From the NCBI RefSeq assembly GCF_900109085.1, contig NZ_FNYW01000002.1, positions 62,001 through 126,000 on the forward strand: a stretch of DNA of 64,000 nucleotides, read 5' to 3'. Made by a program: the position numbers and the translations under genes. Each line of letters begins with the position of its first letter. Within the stretch, counting starts at the first letter, position 1. The stretch is from Alkalibacterium gilvum. GTDB taxonomy: Bacteria; Bacillota; Bacilli; Lactobacillales; Carnobacteriaceae_A. Below, in pieces: positions 1 to 8,035 of the stretch. The notes under the pieces are model-generated. The model worked only from the letters and a program-made list of their open reading frames with translations, had not been told where the DNA came from and did no database searches.

Positions 1-708
1 TGGAATAATATTAAACAACGTAAAGGTGCTCAAGATGCCAAGCGTGGTAAGATTTTCCAGAAATTATCTAAAGAAATATACAAAGCAGCCAAAGATGGTG
101 GAGCAGACCCCGAAATGAATGCCTCTTTACGTTTAGCTGTAGATAAAGCGAAATCAAATAATATGCCTAACGACAATATTGATCGCGCAATCAAACGTGC
201 AACGGATGCTGGTCAGGGAGATAACTACGATGAAGCGATTTATGAAGGGTATGGACCCAATGGTATTGCGGTCCTTGTTCATGCGCTAACAGATAACCTT
301 AATCGTTCGAGCACAAACATAAGAGTAGCCTTTGATCGTAATGGCGGTTCCTTAGGTGAAAAAGGCTCTGTGAGTTATATGTTTGACCGTAAAGGATATA
401 TAGCTATTGACCGTGAAAAACTTGATGTAGATGAAGATACCATGTTGATGGAAGTACTTGAAGCTGGTGGAGAAGAATTAGAGACAAGTGATGAAGCCTT
501 TGAAATCTACACTGAAGCAACTGACTTTACTGTTGTTAGAGATGCATTAAAAGAAGCCGGCTACACATTAGCTCAAGCTGAATTAACAATGCTTCCACAA
601 ACGACTCTACCCGTACCAGAAGATAAAGAAGAAATTTTTGAACAGATGATAGATGCACTTGAAGACGATGATGATGTCAGCGAAGTTTACCATAATGCAG
701 AAATCTAA
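1..708 (+). CDS. yebC: YebC/PmpR-family protein, 5' end cut by the window
   Basis: The frame is open from base 1 and encodes the last 235 residues of a YebC-family protein (usual length about 240), so only the first few codons are missing. The visible N-terminus (WNNIKQRKGAQDAKRGKIF) is the conserved family opening, followed by NASLRLAVDKAKSNNMPNDNIDRAIKRA-type helices and an acidic C-terminus. Family members are annotated as transcriptional regulators; some are reported to help ribosomes through proline-rich stretches. It is cytoplasmic and ends at its own terminator, so it is not part of the following comG operon. Confidence 0.93.
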   Translation, partial: WNNIKQRKGAQDAKRGKIFQKLSKEIYKAAKDGGADPEMNASLRLAVDKAKSNNMPNDNIDRAIKRATDAGQGDNYDEAIYEGYGPNGIAVLVHALTDNLNRSSTNIRVAFDRNGGSLGEKGSVSYMFDRKGYIAIDREKLDVDEDTMLMEVLEAGGEELETSDEAFEIYTEATDFTVVRDALKEAGYTLAQAELTMLPQTTLPVPEDKEEIFEQMIDALEDDDDVSEVYHNAEI

Positions 709-739
709 ACCTTAAAAAATTAAACAAAATATAAATAGG

Positions 740-788
740 CCTCAAATGAGTGAAAAATACATTTTTTCATTTATTTGAGGTTTTTTTC
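740..788 (+). terminator. Intrinsic terminator after yebC
   Basis: Arms at 740-757 (starting CCTCAAATGAG) and 763-780 (ending ATTTGAGG) form a long stem with a 5-nt loop, followed by seven T. It separates yebC from comGA. It also shows that an upstream in-frame ATG at 750 is not the comGA start, because that codon lies inside the stem. Confidence 0.88.
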
Positions 789-851
789 GTGAATAAAAAT
801 TTAAAAAGACAATATATAAGGTATGGAACTAAAAAAGAAAGGAAGGATGCG

Positions 852-1928
852 GTGGACACAGAAGCATTTGCCGTTCATCTCTTGACGATTGCCGATTCAT
901 ATCGAACAAGTGATATTCATATCTTACCAGAACAAAAGCACTATGATATTTACTTTCGTCTAAATGGTCAGATGGAAAAACAATATTATCTTGATCGAGA
1001 TGAGGGGACGCGGATTATTTCATATTTTAAGTTTTTATCAAATATGGACGTAGGTGAAAAAAGGCGACCTCAAAGTGGAGGCATGACGTTTCAATTAAGT
1101 GACAAGGCTATAGACTGTCGTTTTTCAACGATTAGTAATTATCAGCTACAAGAATCACTCGTTATCAGATTACTTAAGCAAAAGGAGGAGGAAAATCAAT
1201 CACCTGGCATTTTTTTTACTCACGAATGGAATAAATTAGAACAATTAGTTCAATCAAAAGCAGGTCTTTTATTATTTTCAGGACCTGTAGACTCTGGAAA
1301 GACAACCAGCATGTATCATCTAATCAAAAATCGGACATCAGGAGAGAAACAACAGGTTATAACCGTCGAAGATCCCGTAGAAATAGAGGAAAAAACGTTC
1401 TTGCAGACCCAAGTTAACGAAACAGCTGGTGTAACATATGAGCACTTACTTAAATCAAGCCTTAGGCATCATCCTGATGTAATTATTGTTGGAGAAATCC
1501 GGGACGAGGAGACAGCGCGAATGGTTATACGTGGAGCATTGACAGGGCATTTAATTGTTGCCTCTATCCATGCTAAAAACGCTGCAGGTGTTATAGCCCG
1601 AATGCAAGAGCTTGGAGTGAGTACGTCATTACTTAAACAAACCTTGATTGGTGTTGCTTTTCAGACGTTACTTCCTCTTTATTGTGCCTTATGTGAAGCA
1701 AACTGTCAGACCTACTGTACACATTATGCTCGTGGTAGAAAGCGACTTGCTTTATTTGAAGTAATGTCTGCCAAAGAATTAGAAAGTATTACTGAGAATA
1801 AAGGGAGTGAAAGGGAACCAGAATCTATTTTGGTGAAAAGAGAGTTTAATCATTTACTTGAAAAGGTGTTTATGAATGGCTTTATCAACGAAAAAACCTA
1901 TAAGCGTTACTATATATCGAACGCATAA
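852..1928 (+). CDS. comGA: ComGA, competence pseudopilus assembly ATPase
   Basis: GspE/PilB-family secretion ATPase (358 aa) that powers assembly of the DNA-uptake pseudopilus at the cytoplasmic face of the membrane. The Walker A motif GPVDSGKTT is near residue 144, and the Walker B/His region with DVIIVGEIRDEET is near residue 208. A cysteine cluster C-x2-C-x3-C-x3-C near residue 278 may bind zinc. GTG at 852 was chosen because it gives the family-like N-terminus (DTEAFAVHLLTIAD...SDIHI), lies just after a GGAAGG motif, and is beyond the terminator at 740-788. First gene of a complete comG operon; its 3' end overlaps comGB by about 50 bases. Confidence 0.92.
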   Translation: MDTEAFAVHLLTIADSYRTSDIHILPEQKHYDIYFRLNGQMEKQYYLDRDEGTRIISYFKFLSNMDVGEKRRPQSGGMTFQLSDKAIDCRFSTISNYQLQESLVIRLLKQKEEENQSPGIFFTHEWNKLEQLVQSKAGLLLFSGPVDSGKTTSMYHLIKNRTSGEKQQVITVEDPVEIEEKTFLQTQVNETAGVTYEHLLKSSLRHHPDVIIVGEIRDEETARMVIRGALTGHLIVASIHAKNAAGVIARMQELGVSTSLLKQTLIGVAFQTLLPLYCALCEANCQTYCTHYARGRKRLALFEVMSAKELESITENKGSEREPESILVKREFNHLLEKVFMNGFINEKTYKRYYISNA

Positions 1929-2940
1929 AACGACAATACAACAAGGTTATTTTTTAAAAAGATGCGGGCAACTGCTCATGGACGGCTTTTCTTTACAGGA
2001 AGCGTTGATATTTTTGGAAACGATTGTGGATAAGCATGCAAAGCACATGATAGAAACAATCCACACTGAGGTAAGTAAAGGGATATTATTTTCTGAGGCA
2101 CTAAAGAAAGCAGGTTTTTCAGATGTCGTTTGCTCACAACTTTATTTCTCGCTTTATCATGGTCATCTAGCTGAAACAGCACTAAAAGCTGGAGAACAGT
2201 TGTTGAAACAAGCAGAAAAGAAAAAGAAGATGAAAGCTGTGTTACACTATCCGGCAATTTTGTTTCTCTTTGTGATAATAATGCTTTTAGCGATGCGTTT
2301 TATACTGCTGCCACATATCAATGATTTTGTCTCAGTTGGTTCAGAACAACTTAACTTTGGGACACGTCTCATTGTTTCAGGTGTTTATTATTCGCCAATA
2401 ATACTGCTAGTAGGCAGTATTATTTCTATCCTTAGTTTTTTGTTGTTGCTTTTTAAGAGTAAAAAAATGACACCGCTTGAACGGGTGATTTGGATTGCCA
2501 AATGGTCTCCTACATCATTGTATCGTTTGTATTGGAGTCAATTTTTTTCAAATGAATGGGGGTTTTTACTTAAAGGAAATAGTGGTCTTTTAGAAGTCGT
2601 AACCATTATGAAACAAAACACATTATCACCCTTAATTAAAGAAATTGGTGCTCATATTGAACAAAAGATGAAACAAGGCGAGTCCTTCCATGACAGTCTC
2701 AAGGAACTAACGTTTTTGAAAAGAGAAATTATGTTAGTCGTCAGACAAGGAGAACGTTCTGGACAATTAGGACAAGAATTAGAAATGTATGCGTTGACAT
2801 GCGAGGAGGCCTTTGATAAAAAAGTCGAACAAACAATCAACCTGATCCAACCAATTATATTTATATGTGTTTCACTAATCATTGTGGCTATATATGCAGC
2901 TTTGCTACTGCCAACCTTTAGTGCACTCAATACATTTTAA
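1876..2940 (+). CDS. comGB: ComGB, pseudopilus assembly inner-membrane platform
   Basis: GspF/PilC-type polytopic membrane protein of 354 aa, the platform on which ComGA acts. Two T2SSF-like cytoplasmic domains are visible (residues about 20-125 and 215-325), each followed by hydrophobic membrane segments (LFLFVIIMLLAMRFILL near residue 130 and the C-terminal IIFICVSLIIVAIYAALLLP). ATG 1876 lies inside the end of comGA, which implies translational coupling. The length is normal for the family. Confidence 0.9.
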   Translation: MALSTKKPISVTIYRTHKTTIQQGYFLKRCGQLLMDGFSLQEALIFLETIVDKHAKHMIETIHTEVSKGILFSEALKKAGFSDVVCSQLYFSLYHGHLAETALKAGEQLLKQAEKKKKMKAVLHYPAILFLFVIIMLLAMRFILLPHINDFVSVGSEQLNFGTRLIVSGVYYSPIILLVGSIISILSFLLLLFKSKKMTPLERVIWIAKWSPTSLYRLYWSQFFSNEWGFLLKGNSGLLEVVTIMKQNTLSPLIKEIGAHIEQKMKQGESFHDSLKELTFLKREIMLVVRQGERSGQLGQELEMYALTCEEAFDKKVEQTINLIQPIIFICVSLIIVAIYAALLLPTFSALNTF

Positions 2941-2955
2941 GGAAAGAGGAAAAAA

Positions 2956-3294
2956 ATGAAAAACATAAAAAAGTGGATGAAACTTGAAGAAGGCTTTACT
3001 TTAATTGAAATGTCACTGGTACTATTTATTATTTCAGCACTACTTTTACTTTTTGTACCTAATTTATCAGGAAGGCAAAAAAACGCTGAAAGCACAGGGG
3101 ATGAGGCAATAGCTAGTGTGCTTCAATCACAAGTTGATATGTATAAAATGGATAATGAAGGCGCAAACCCAACTGACTTTAACCAATTAAAGACAGACAA
3201 TTACCTGACTAATAAACAACTAGACAAGGCAAATGAGAAGTTTACTTTAAGTAAGGGTATAGTAACTAAAATATCAACTGAAACAAGCCCCTGA
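2956..3294 (+). CDS. comGC: ComGC, major competence pseudopilin
   Basis: Prepilin of 112 aa with the type III signal EEGFTLIEMSLVLFII. ComC-type peptidase should cut after G13 and methylate F14; the hydrophobic helix that follows packs the pilus core. A GGAAAGAGG ribosome site precedes ATG 2956. It is the major subunit in the family. Third gene of the comG operon, 15 bases after comGB. Confidence 0.93.
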   Translation: MKNIKKWMKLEEGFTLIEMSLVLFIISALLLLFVPNLSGRQKNAESTGDEAIASVLQSQVDMYKMDNEGANPTDFNQLKTDNYLTNKQLDKANEKFTLSKGIVTKISTETSP

Positions 3295-3306
3295 TAGCGG
3301 AAGGCG

Positions 3307-3762
3307 ATGCCCGTGTTTACGATAAAGAAGGATGAGGGCTTCACACTTTTAGAAGTTCTTTTAGTGCTAGTGATTATTTCAATAATAACAACCTTTCCAG
3401 TCATGCACTTTAGTCAGCTGAAAAAAGAAACGGAAACACAGTTGTTTTTCGAATCATTAAGGTCAGGGATTACATTGATTCAAAATGAGGCTGTCTTAAA
3501 TAATCAATGGACCACCATGGAAGTGAGGCCAACAAATCGACTCATACGTTTTCGTGTGACTGGTAAGGATAATAATCATCATCCGGCCAACCATATTCTA
3601 GATTTACCAGAGTCAATCTCCTTGATAGGCACTTCAAAAGAGTACTCCTTCTCAAGTGGATCTGGAAACCTTGGTAATATCAATAAACTAAAATTTAATA
3701 CCATACATGGAAGAGTGACTGTAAGTTTTCAGATGGGAAGTGGCCGTTTTGTCATTGAATAA
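3307..3762 (+). CDS. comGD: ComGD, minor pseudopilin
   Basis: Prepilin-like protein of 151 aa with the processing site DEGFTLLEVLLVLVII (cut after G11) and a hydrophobic N-terminal helix followed by a beta-rich globular region. Minor pseudopilins of this position are thought to start or cap the pseudopilus. Its end overlaps the start of comGE. Confidence 0.88.
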   Translation: MPVFTIKKDEGFTLLEVLLVLVIISIITTFPVMHFSQLKKETETQLFFESLRSGITLIQNEAVLNNQWTTMEVRPTNRLIRFRVTGKDNNHHPANHILDLPESISLIGTSKEYSFSSGSGNLGNINKLKFNTIHGRVTVSFQMGSGRFVIE

Positions 3763-4081
3763 ACAGGATGCTGGTTTTATTATCTTAGAGAGTTTGGTAA
3801 GCCTCAGTATCTTAGCCTTTTTTGTCGGTATCGTAATTCCATTCAGTATGGAGATGCTGCTTTTAAGAAGTCAAAAAAAAGAACAGGTTGAAGCGAGTCG
3901 ATTTCTGTACGAGTCTGCATTATTTTATGATGCTAGCCAGCCAAAGGATAAAACGTATCATTCCGGTGGTGTTTCTGCTCACAGTATTGAAACGGAGAAA
4001 AGTATTCATATTTATATAGATAACGAAAGAATCACAAAGATGGACTATATATCTGCGGAGTGGAATATAAATGAAAAGTGA
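3749..4081 (+). CDS. comGE: ComGE, minor pseudopilin
   Basis: Short prepilin-like protein (about 110 aa) with the N-terminal motif DAGFIILESLVSLSILAFF, matching the G-F...E prepilin signal. TTG 3749 is preferred because GGGAAG lies 8 bases upstream; GTG 3740 in the same frame is the alternative and would add three residues. It overlaps comGD upstream and comGF downstream (ATG 4071), consistent with coupled translation. The function is inferred mainly from operon position, since ComGE sequences are poorly conserved. Confidence 0.82.
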   Translation: MSLNKQDAGFIILESLVSLSILAFFVGIVIPFSMEMLLLRSQKKEQVEASRFLYESALFYDASQPKDKTYHSGGVSAHSIETEKSIHIYIDNERITKMDYISAEWNINEK

Positions 4082-4511
4082 CAAGGGATTCTCCTTAATT
4101 GAAGTCCTCATCACACTAGGGATTTTGAGTAGCTGTGTACTGTTGCTTACTTTCGCTATTTCTCAAATACAAACGACTCGAAGCCTTATTAAGGATGAAC
4201 GACAAATTGAGTGGCATTTATTTATTAATCAACTCGAACATGAATTAAGAGACAGTGAAGAGGTATATGCAACTAAAAGCGAACTAACATTGAAAAAAAC
4301 CGATCCAAAAGATCAACTTAAAAAGACAGTCACATATAATCGACACTTTAGCATTATTCGGAGACAAGTAGGTTCACTTGGACATCAACCCATATTGATG
4401 AAAGTTAAAAGTGTTGCCTTTCATTTGTTAGACGAAAAACTTTCGATAGATGTTGATTTTCAAAATGGTGAAACGTACCGGGCTGTGTTTAGGGTGCGTA
4501 AGAATGGATGA
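4071..4511 (+). CDS. comGF: ComGF, minor pseudopilin
   Basis: A 146-aa protein starting MKSDKGFSLIEVLITLGIL, a clear prepilin signal with cleavage expected after G6, then a ComGF-like body rich in charged residues. It starts 11 bases before the end of comGE. Minor component of the competence pseudopilus in the cell envelope. Confidence 0.87.
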   Translation: MKSDKGFSLIEVLITLGILSSCVLLLTFAISQIQTTRSLIKDERQIEWHLFINQLEHELRDSEEVYATKSELTLKKTDPKDQLKKTVTYNRHFSIIRRQVGSLGHQPILMKVKSVAFHLLDEKLSIDVDFQNGETYRAVFRVRKNG

Positions 4512-4520
4512 AGATAATAA

Positions 4521-4964
4521 ATGCAATCAACTAAGAAAATAACAACAGAAGATGAGGGAAGTCTTTTATTATCAACGTTTTATTTACTCATCTTTATTTC
4601 TTTTTTAATTCTTTCACTGACAGGCATTATCTACAATCAATTAACACAACTTCAATTAACAAGTCAGGCATACGAAGCGAAAGCACTCATCGAAGTGAGC
4701 CAAAATATGCTGCGAGAAAAAGATGATCTGGATAAAATAGAAAGGGCTATGCTATACTTTAAGCAAGGCGAGGTACAGATTAAAAAACTTTCGGAAAGAG
4801 AGTATAAACTTGAAGCTAGGTTAAACAACGCTTATAAAAGTAGCTTAACTTTTTCAATCCCAAAAGAAGTAAAGACAGAGGAGGCCCAAGAAATAAAAGA
4901 ACCTCAGAAAGAGATTCAAGATACTTCGAAAGAGAATAAGGCTGTTGAGCCCTTAGTGGAATAA
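4521..4964 (+). CDS. comGG: ComGG-like last protein of the comG operon
   Basis: A 147-aa protein with a short hydrophilic N-terminus, a degenerate prepilin signal (EDEGSLLLSTFYLLIF) and one membrane segment, then a charged tail ending in a Glu/Lys-rich stretch (residues about 115-147). Sequence similarity to ComGG is weak; the call rests on the hydrophobic N-terminus, the size and the last place in comGA-GF. The acidic tail is unusual for a pseudopilin. Confidence 0.75.
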   Translation: MQSTKKITTEDEGSLLLSTFYLLIFISFLILSLTGIIYNQLTQLQLTSQAYEAKALIEVSQNMLREKDDLDKIERAMLYFKQGEVQIKKLSEREYKLEARLNNAYKSSLTFSIPKEVKTEEAQEIKEPQKEIQDTSKENKAVEPLVE

Positions 4965-4998
4965 AAGAGAAATATACACTAAATCAAATCGAATAGAT

Positions 4999-5052
4999 CA
5001 AGGCACTTCTAAGTGGGATGATATATCTACCCACTTGACGTGCCTTTTTCTA
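4999..5052 (+). terminator. Intrinsic terminator ending the comG operon
   Basis: Arms AAGGCACTTCTAAGTGGG (4999-5018) and CCCACTTGACGTGCCTTTT form an imperfect long stem followed by a T-rich run. It sits 35 bases after comGG and ends the operon. Confidence 0.82.
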
Positions 5053-5082
5053 TTTAAATGTGACCGATACACCGTACATACG

Positions 5083-5111
5083 TTTATTTTTCTGCCTTGT
5101 TTTGCTATAAT
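5083..5111 (+). promoter_or_regulatory. Probable promoter of the peptidase gene
   Basis: An extended -10 box TGCTATAAT (TATAAT at 5106-5111) lies 63 bases before the start codon, directly after the comG terminator. The -35 region is weak. Called from the -10 box and the position only. Confidence 0.45.
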
Positions 5112-5174
5112 AAGTAAGGAGTGTTCAATAAAAATTGAACAGAACGGAATTCAACTATAGAATAGGGTGTAAAT

Positions 5175-6236
5175 ATGTCTCGTGTAAAAATTATTCAAAA
5201 GAAAATGAAAGACCAGAATGTTGAAGCCATTCTGCTTACTAGTCCATATAATCTGAGGTATGCTTCAGGTTTCACTGGAAGTACGGGCTTAAGCGTCATC
5301 ACACAAGAGAAAGCTTATTTTGTCACTGATTTTAGATATACCAAACAAGCAGCTGATCAAGCCATTGGTTTTTCTATTATTCAAAACAAGGGGCCTATTT
5401 TGGAAGAAGTGGAAAACATTGTTGAAAAAGACAATATTCGTTCATTAAGCTTCGAAAAAGACTTTGTGACGTATGCAGAATTTGATAAAATGCAGGAATT
5501 ATTATCATGTAAATTAGAACCTCTTAGTGGTTTGATTGAAGCACTAAGAGAAATAAAAGATAGCACTGAAATTAACACAATAGAAGAGGCTATAAAAATT
5601 ACGGAGTATGCGTTTCAAGAAATACTGGACTTTATCAAGCCAGGTGTGACTGAAATAGCCGTTGCCAATAAACTAGATTTTCTGATGCGCGAAAAAGGAG
5701 CAACGGGTGTTTCTTTTGATACTATTGTAGCAAGCGGAAAACGTTCAGCAATGCCGCATGGTGTTGCAAGTGATAAAAAAATCGAACAAGGTGATATGAT
5801 AACAATCGACTTCGGTTGTTATTATAAAGGCTATGTGTCTGATATGACACGAACAATCTCTTTGGGAGACCCTGGTGAAGAACTGAAAAAAATACACCAA
5901 ATCGTTTTAGAAGCACAAGCTAAAGTTAATGCAGCTGCAAGACCAGGAATGACAGGAAAAGAGCTAGACGCCATTGCTAGAGACTATATTAAAGAAAAAG
6001 GTTACGGCGACGCATTCGGTCACTCAACAGGACATGGTATTGGCTTAGAAGTCCATGAAAGCCCTGGAATTAATTTCAGAAATGAAAAGCCATTAGAAGT
6101 AGGTAATGTGATCACGAATGAACCAGGTATCTATATACCAGATGTTGGTGGTGTAAGGATTGAAGACGATTTAGTTATCACAAAAGAGGGAAATCGTAAT
6201 TTAATGAGTGTGACTAAAGAGCTTATTCAAATATAA
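5175..6236 (+). CDS. pepP: M24-family Xaa-Pro dipeptidase/aminopeptidase P-like
   Basis: Cytoplasmic metallopeptidase of 353 aa that releases residues next to proline in peptides. The N-terminal creatinase-like domain covers residues about 1-125, and the pita-bread M24 domain covers 130-353. The expected metal ligands are visible in the motifs ITIDFGCYYKGYVSDMTR (two Asp), HGIGLEVHESP (His), TNEPGIY (Glu) and VRIEDDL (Glu). The length and the place directly before efp match B. subtilis yqhT and the Lactobacillales pepQ/pepP-like gene. Whether it acts on dipeptides or longer peptides cannot be read from the sequence. Confidence 0.9.
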   Translation: MSRVKIIQKKMKDQNVEAILLTSPYNLRYASGFTGSTGLSVITQEKAYFVTDFRYTKQAADQAIGFSIIQNKGPILEEVENIVEKDNIRSLSFEKDFVTYAEFDKMQELLSCKLEPLSGLIEALREIKDSTEINTIEEAIKITEYAFQEILDFIKPGVTEIAVANKLDFLMREKGATGVSFDTIVASGKRSAMPHGVASDKKIEQGDMITIDFGCYYKGYVSDMTRTISLGDPGEELKKIHQIVLEAQAKVNAAARPGMTGKELDAIARDYIKEKGYGDAFGHSTGHGIGLEVHESPGINFRNEKPLEVGNVITNEPGIYIPDVGGVRIEDDLVITKEGNRNLMSVTKELIQI

Positions 6237-6357
6237 GAATAAAATAACAGAAAAACTAATGATGAAAATAGGTTTTAATAACCAATCGTGATACAATGGA
6301 AACAATAAAGCTTAAAAATCAATAGGGTTCATTAAGAGGTAATTAGGAGGAAAACGA

Positions 6358-6915
6358 ATGATATCAACCAGCGACTTGAAAACAGGATTAACGATTGAAT
6401 ATGATGATAGTATATGGCGCGTAGTAGAATTTCAACACGTCAAGCCTGGTAAAGGAGCAGCTTTTGTACGTTCAAAATTAAAAAATCTTCGTACAGGCGC
6501 CTTACAAGACAAAACATTTAGAGCCGGAGAAAAATTTGAAACGGCACATATTGAAACAAAAACAATGCAATATCTTTATGAAGACAACGGCAATCATGTT
6601 TTCATGGATACGAGCACATACGAGCAACTTGATATTCCCGGAGAACGCATTGAAGAGGAACTGAACTACATGAAAGAAAACATGGAAGTTAGTATCATGA
6701 TGTATGGTAGCGAGGTAATCGGTGTAGAAGTTCCAACCAAAGTCGAGTTGAAAGTTGTGGAAACAGAACCTGGAATACGTGGAGACACTTCCGGCGGTGG
6801 ATCAAAACCTGCAACATTAGAAACAGGTGCAGTGGTAATCGTTCCTTTGTTTGTAAACAAGGACGATGTTTTAGTAATCAATACAGATGAAGGCACTTAT
6901 GTATCACGTGCATAG
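6358..6915 (+). CDS. efp: Elongation factor P
   Basis: A 185-aa EF-P, which binds stalled ribosomes between the P and E sites and promotes bond formation in polyproline sequences. The three-domain fold is complete. The tip loop reads [10 protein letters not shown] with lysine at position 32, the residue modified in B. subtilis-type EF-P. An AGGAGG ribosome site is 7 bases before ATG. It has its own probable extended -10 box (TGATACAAT, 6289-6297) 61 bases before the start, separate from pepP. Confidence 0.96.
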   Translation: MISTSDLKTGLTIEYDDSIWRVVEFQHVKPGKGAAFVRSKLKNLRTGALQDKTFRAGEKFETAHIETKTMQYLYEDNGNHVFMDTSTYEQLDIPGERIEEELNYMKENMEVSIMMYGSEVIGVEVPTKVELKVVETEPGIRGDTSGGGSKPATLETGAVVIVPLFVNKDDVLVINTDEGTYVSRA

Positions 6916-6967
6916 TCGATAATTAATTGAGTGAAGACACTTAATCATTAAAAAGGAGGAACGACAA

Positions 6968-7387
6968 GTGGAAGAAAAAGTGATGAGAACAAATCAGAGC
7001 AATCCATTTGGTGAAATTGAAGTTGCCCCCGAAGTACTGGAAGTTATTGCCGGTATTGCAGCCAATGAGGTTACGGGTGTTTATGCTATGCAGGGGAAAT
7101 TTACGAAAAAAATGAAAATTGCATTTGGAAAACCAAATCATAAAAAAGGTGTCCATCTAACTTCTGACGAAGATGGTTTGAAAGTAGATATCTATTGTTA
7201 CTTCAAATTTGGGGTAAATGTCCCAAATGTAGCTCAAGCAATTCAGGAAAAAGTGAGAGAAAAAATCTTTCACATGACTGATATCACTCTAGCAGAAGTA
7301 AATATCCATATTGCAGATATCGTACCTGAAAAGACATCTTTCCAAGACCTACTTGACACAGACAGAGAAGAGGATGAAAAAGAGTGA
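6968..7387 (+). CDS. Asp23/Gls24-family protein (YqhY type)
   Basis: A 139-aa member of the Asp23 (alkaline shock protein 23) family, with the family core EIEVAPEVLEVIAGIAANEVTGV. In B. subtilis the same gene (yqhY) sits next to the fatty-acid genes accBC and nusB, and its loss disturbs acetyl-CoA carboxylase control; here acc genes are absent. The GTG start at 6968 is preceded by AAAAGGAGGA. The last codons overlap the GTG of nusB by 4 bases, so the two are translationally coupled. Confidence 0.88.
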   Translation: MEEKVMRTNQSNPFGEIEVAPEVLEVIAGIAANEVTGVYAMQGKFTKKMKIAFGKPNHKKGVHLTSDEDGLKVDIYCYFKFGVNVPNVAQAIQEKVREKIFHMTDITLAEVNIHIADIVPEKTSFQDLLDTDREEDEKE

Positions 7388-7863
7388 CAACTGTAAGGCG
7401 TGTAATTAGGGAAAAAGCCTTTCAGTCTCTTTTCCAATTAACAACCCATGAAGAACTAGCTACAGACGAAGCAATTAAATTAGCACTTGAAAGTACGCTA
7501 TCACATGAAGATAGCCGTACAATGGAAGAAGCAATGGCGGACGTTTTGCCTGAGAATAAAAATAAAAACAAGATTATTACTGATGCACTAACGTACTTAA
7601 AAATTCTCGTTACAGGTGCACTAGAACACCAAGAAGAAATCGACCAGACCATCTCGAAGCATTTAAAAAAATGGAGTATCAATCGTTTAGAAAGAACTAA
7701 TCTGTCACTTTTAAGATTGGCTACTTATGAATTGTTGTATCAACCTGACGTAGACAAACGCATCGTGATGAATGAAGCCATTGAAATGGCCAAAACTTTT
7801 AATGACGATAAATCAAGCAAGTTTATAAATGGTGTGCTTCAAAGTATAATCGATAATAAATAG
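7384..7863 (+). CDS. nusB: Transcription antitermination factor NusB
   Basis: All-helical RNA-binding protein of 159 aa that, with NusE (S10), helps RNA polymerase read through rRNA operons. Typical motifs are REKAFQSLFQL at the N-terminus and LLRLATYELLY...RIVMNEAIEMAK...FINGVLQSI at the C-terminus. The central region (residues about 25-60) is slightly longer than in E. coli NusB. GTG start shared in a GTGA overlap with the preceding gene. Confidence 0.93.
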   Translation: MTTVRRVIREKAFQSLFQLTTHEELATDEAIKLALESTLSHEDSRTMEEAMADVLPENKNKNKIITDALTYLKILVTGALEHQEEIDQTISKHLKKWSINRLERTNLSLLRLATYELLYQPDVDKRIVMNEAIEMAKTFNDDKSSKFINGVLQSIIDNK

Positions 7864-7938
7864 CTTTTATTCTGTCGTTTTAAATTGTCTGCTTTATTTA
7901 TGGACAAGCTTCTAAACTGAGAAAAGAGAAGCAGTAGT

Positions 7939-7988
7939 AAAGAGCGAAAAGCAGCACAAAAAGCTGTCTGCTTTTCTGCTCTTTTTTC
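7939..7988 (+). terminator. Intrinsic terminator after nusB
   Basis: AAGAGCGAAAAGCAGCAC and AGCTGTCTGCTTTTCTGCTCTT form an imperfect stem followed by TTTTTT. It divides the efp-nusB block from xseA. In B. subtilis and relatives folD lies between nusB and xseA; no folD is present here. Confidence 0.8.
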
Positions 7989-8035
7989 TATGTGCTTTTA
8001 AAAAAGTGATATAAAAGCAGAAAGGAAATAACCTT

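Noticed and set aside
753-766. ComK-type AT box (AAAA-N5-TTTT) before comGA
   Set aside because: The match lies inside the yebC terminator stem, is single and not paired at ComK spacing, and is expected by chance in AT-rich DNA.
1976-2257. Minus-strand frame inside comGB and many similar frames inside other genes
   Set aside because: Shadows of the real coding strand: no ribosome sites and no family resemblance.
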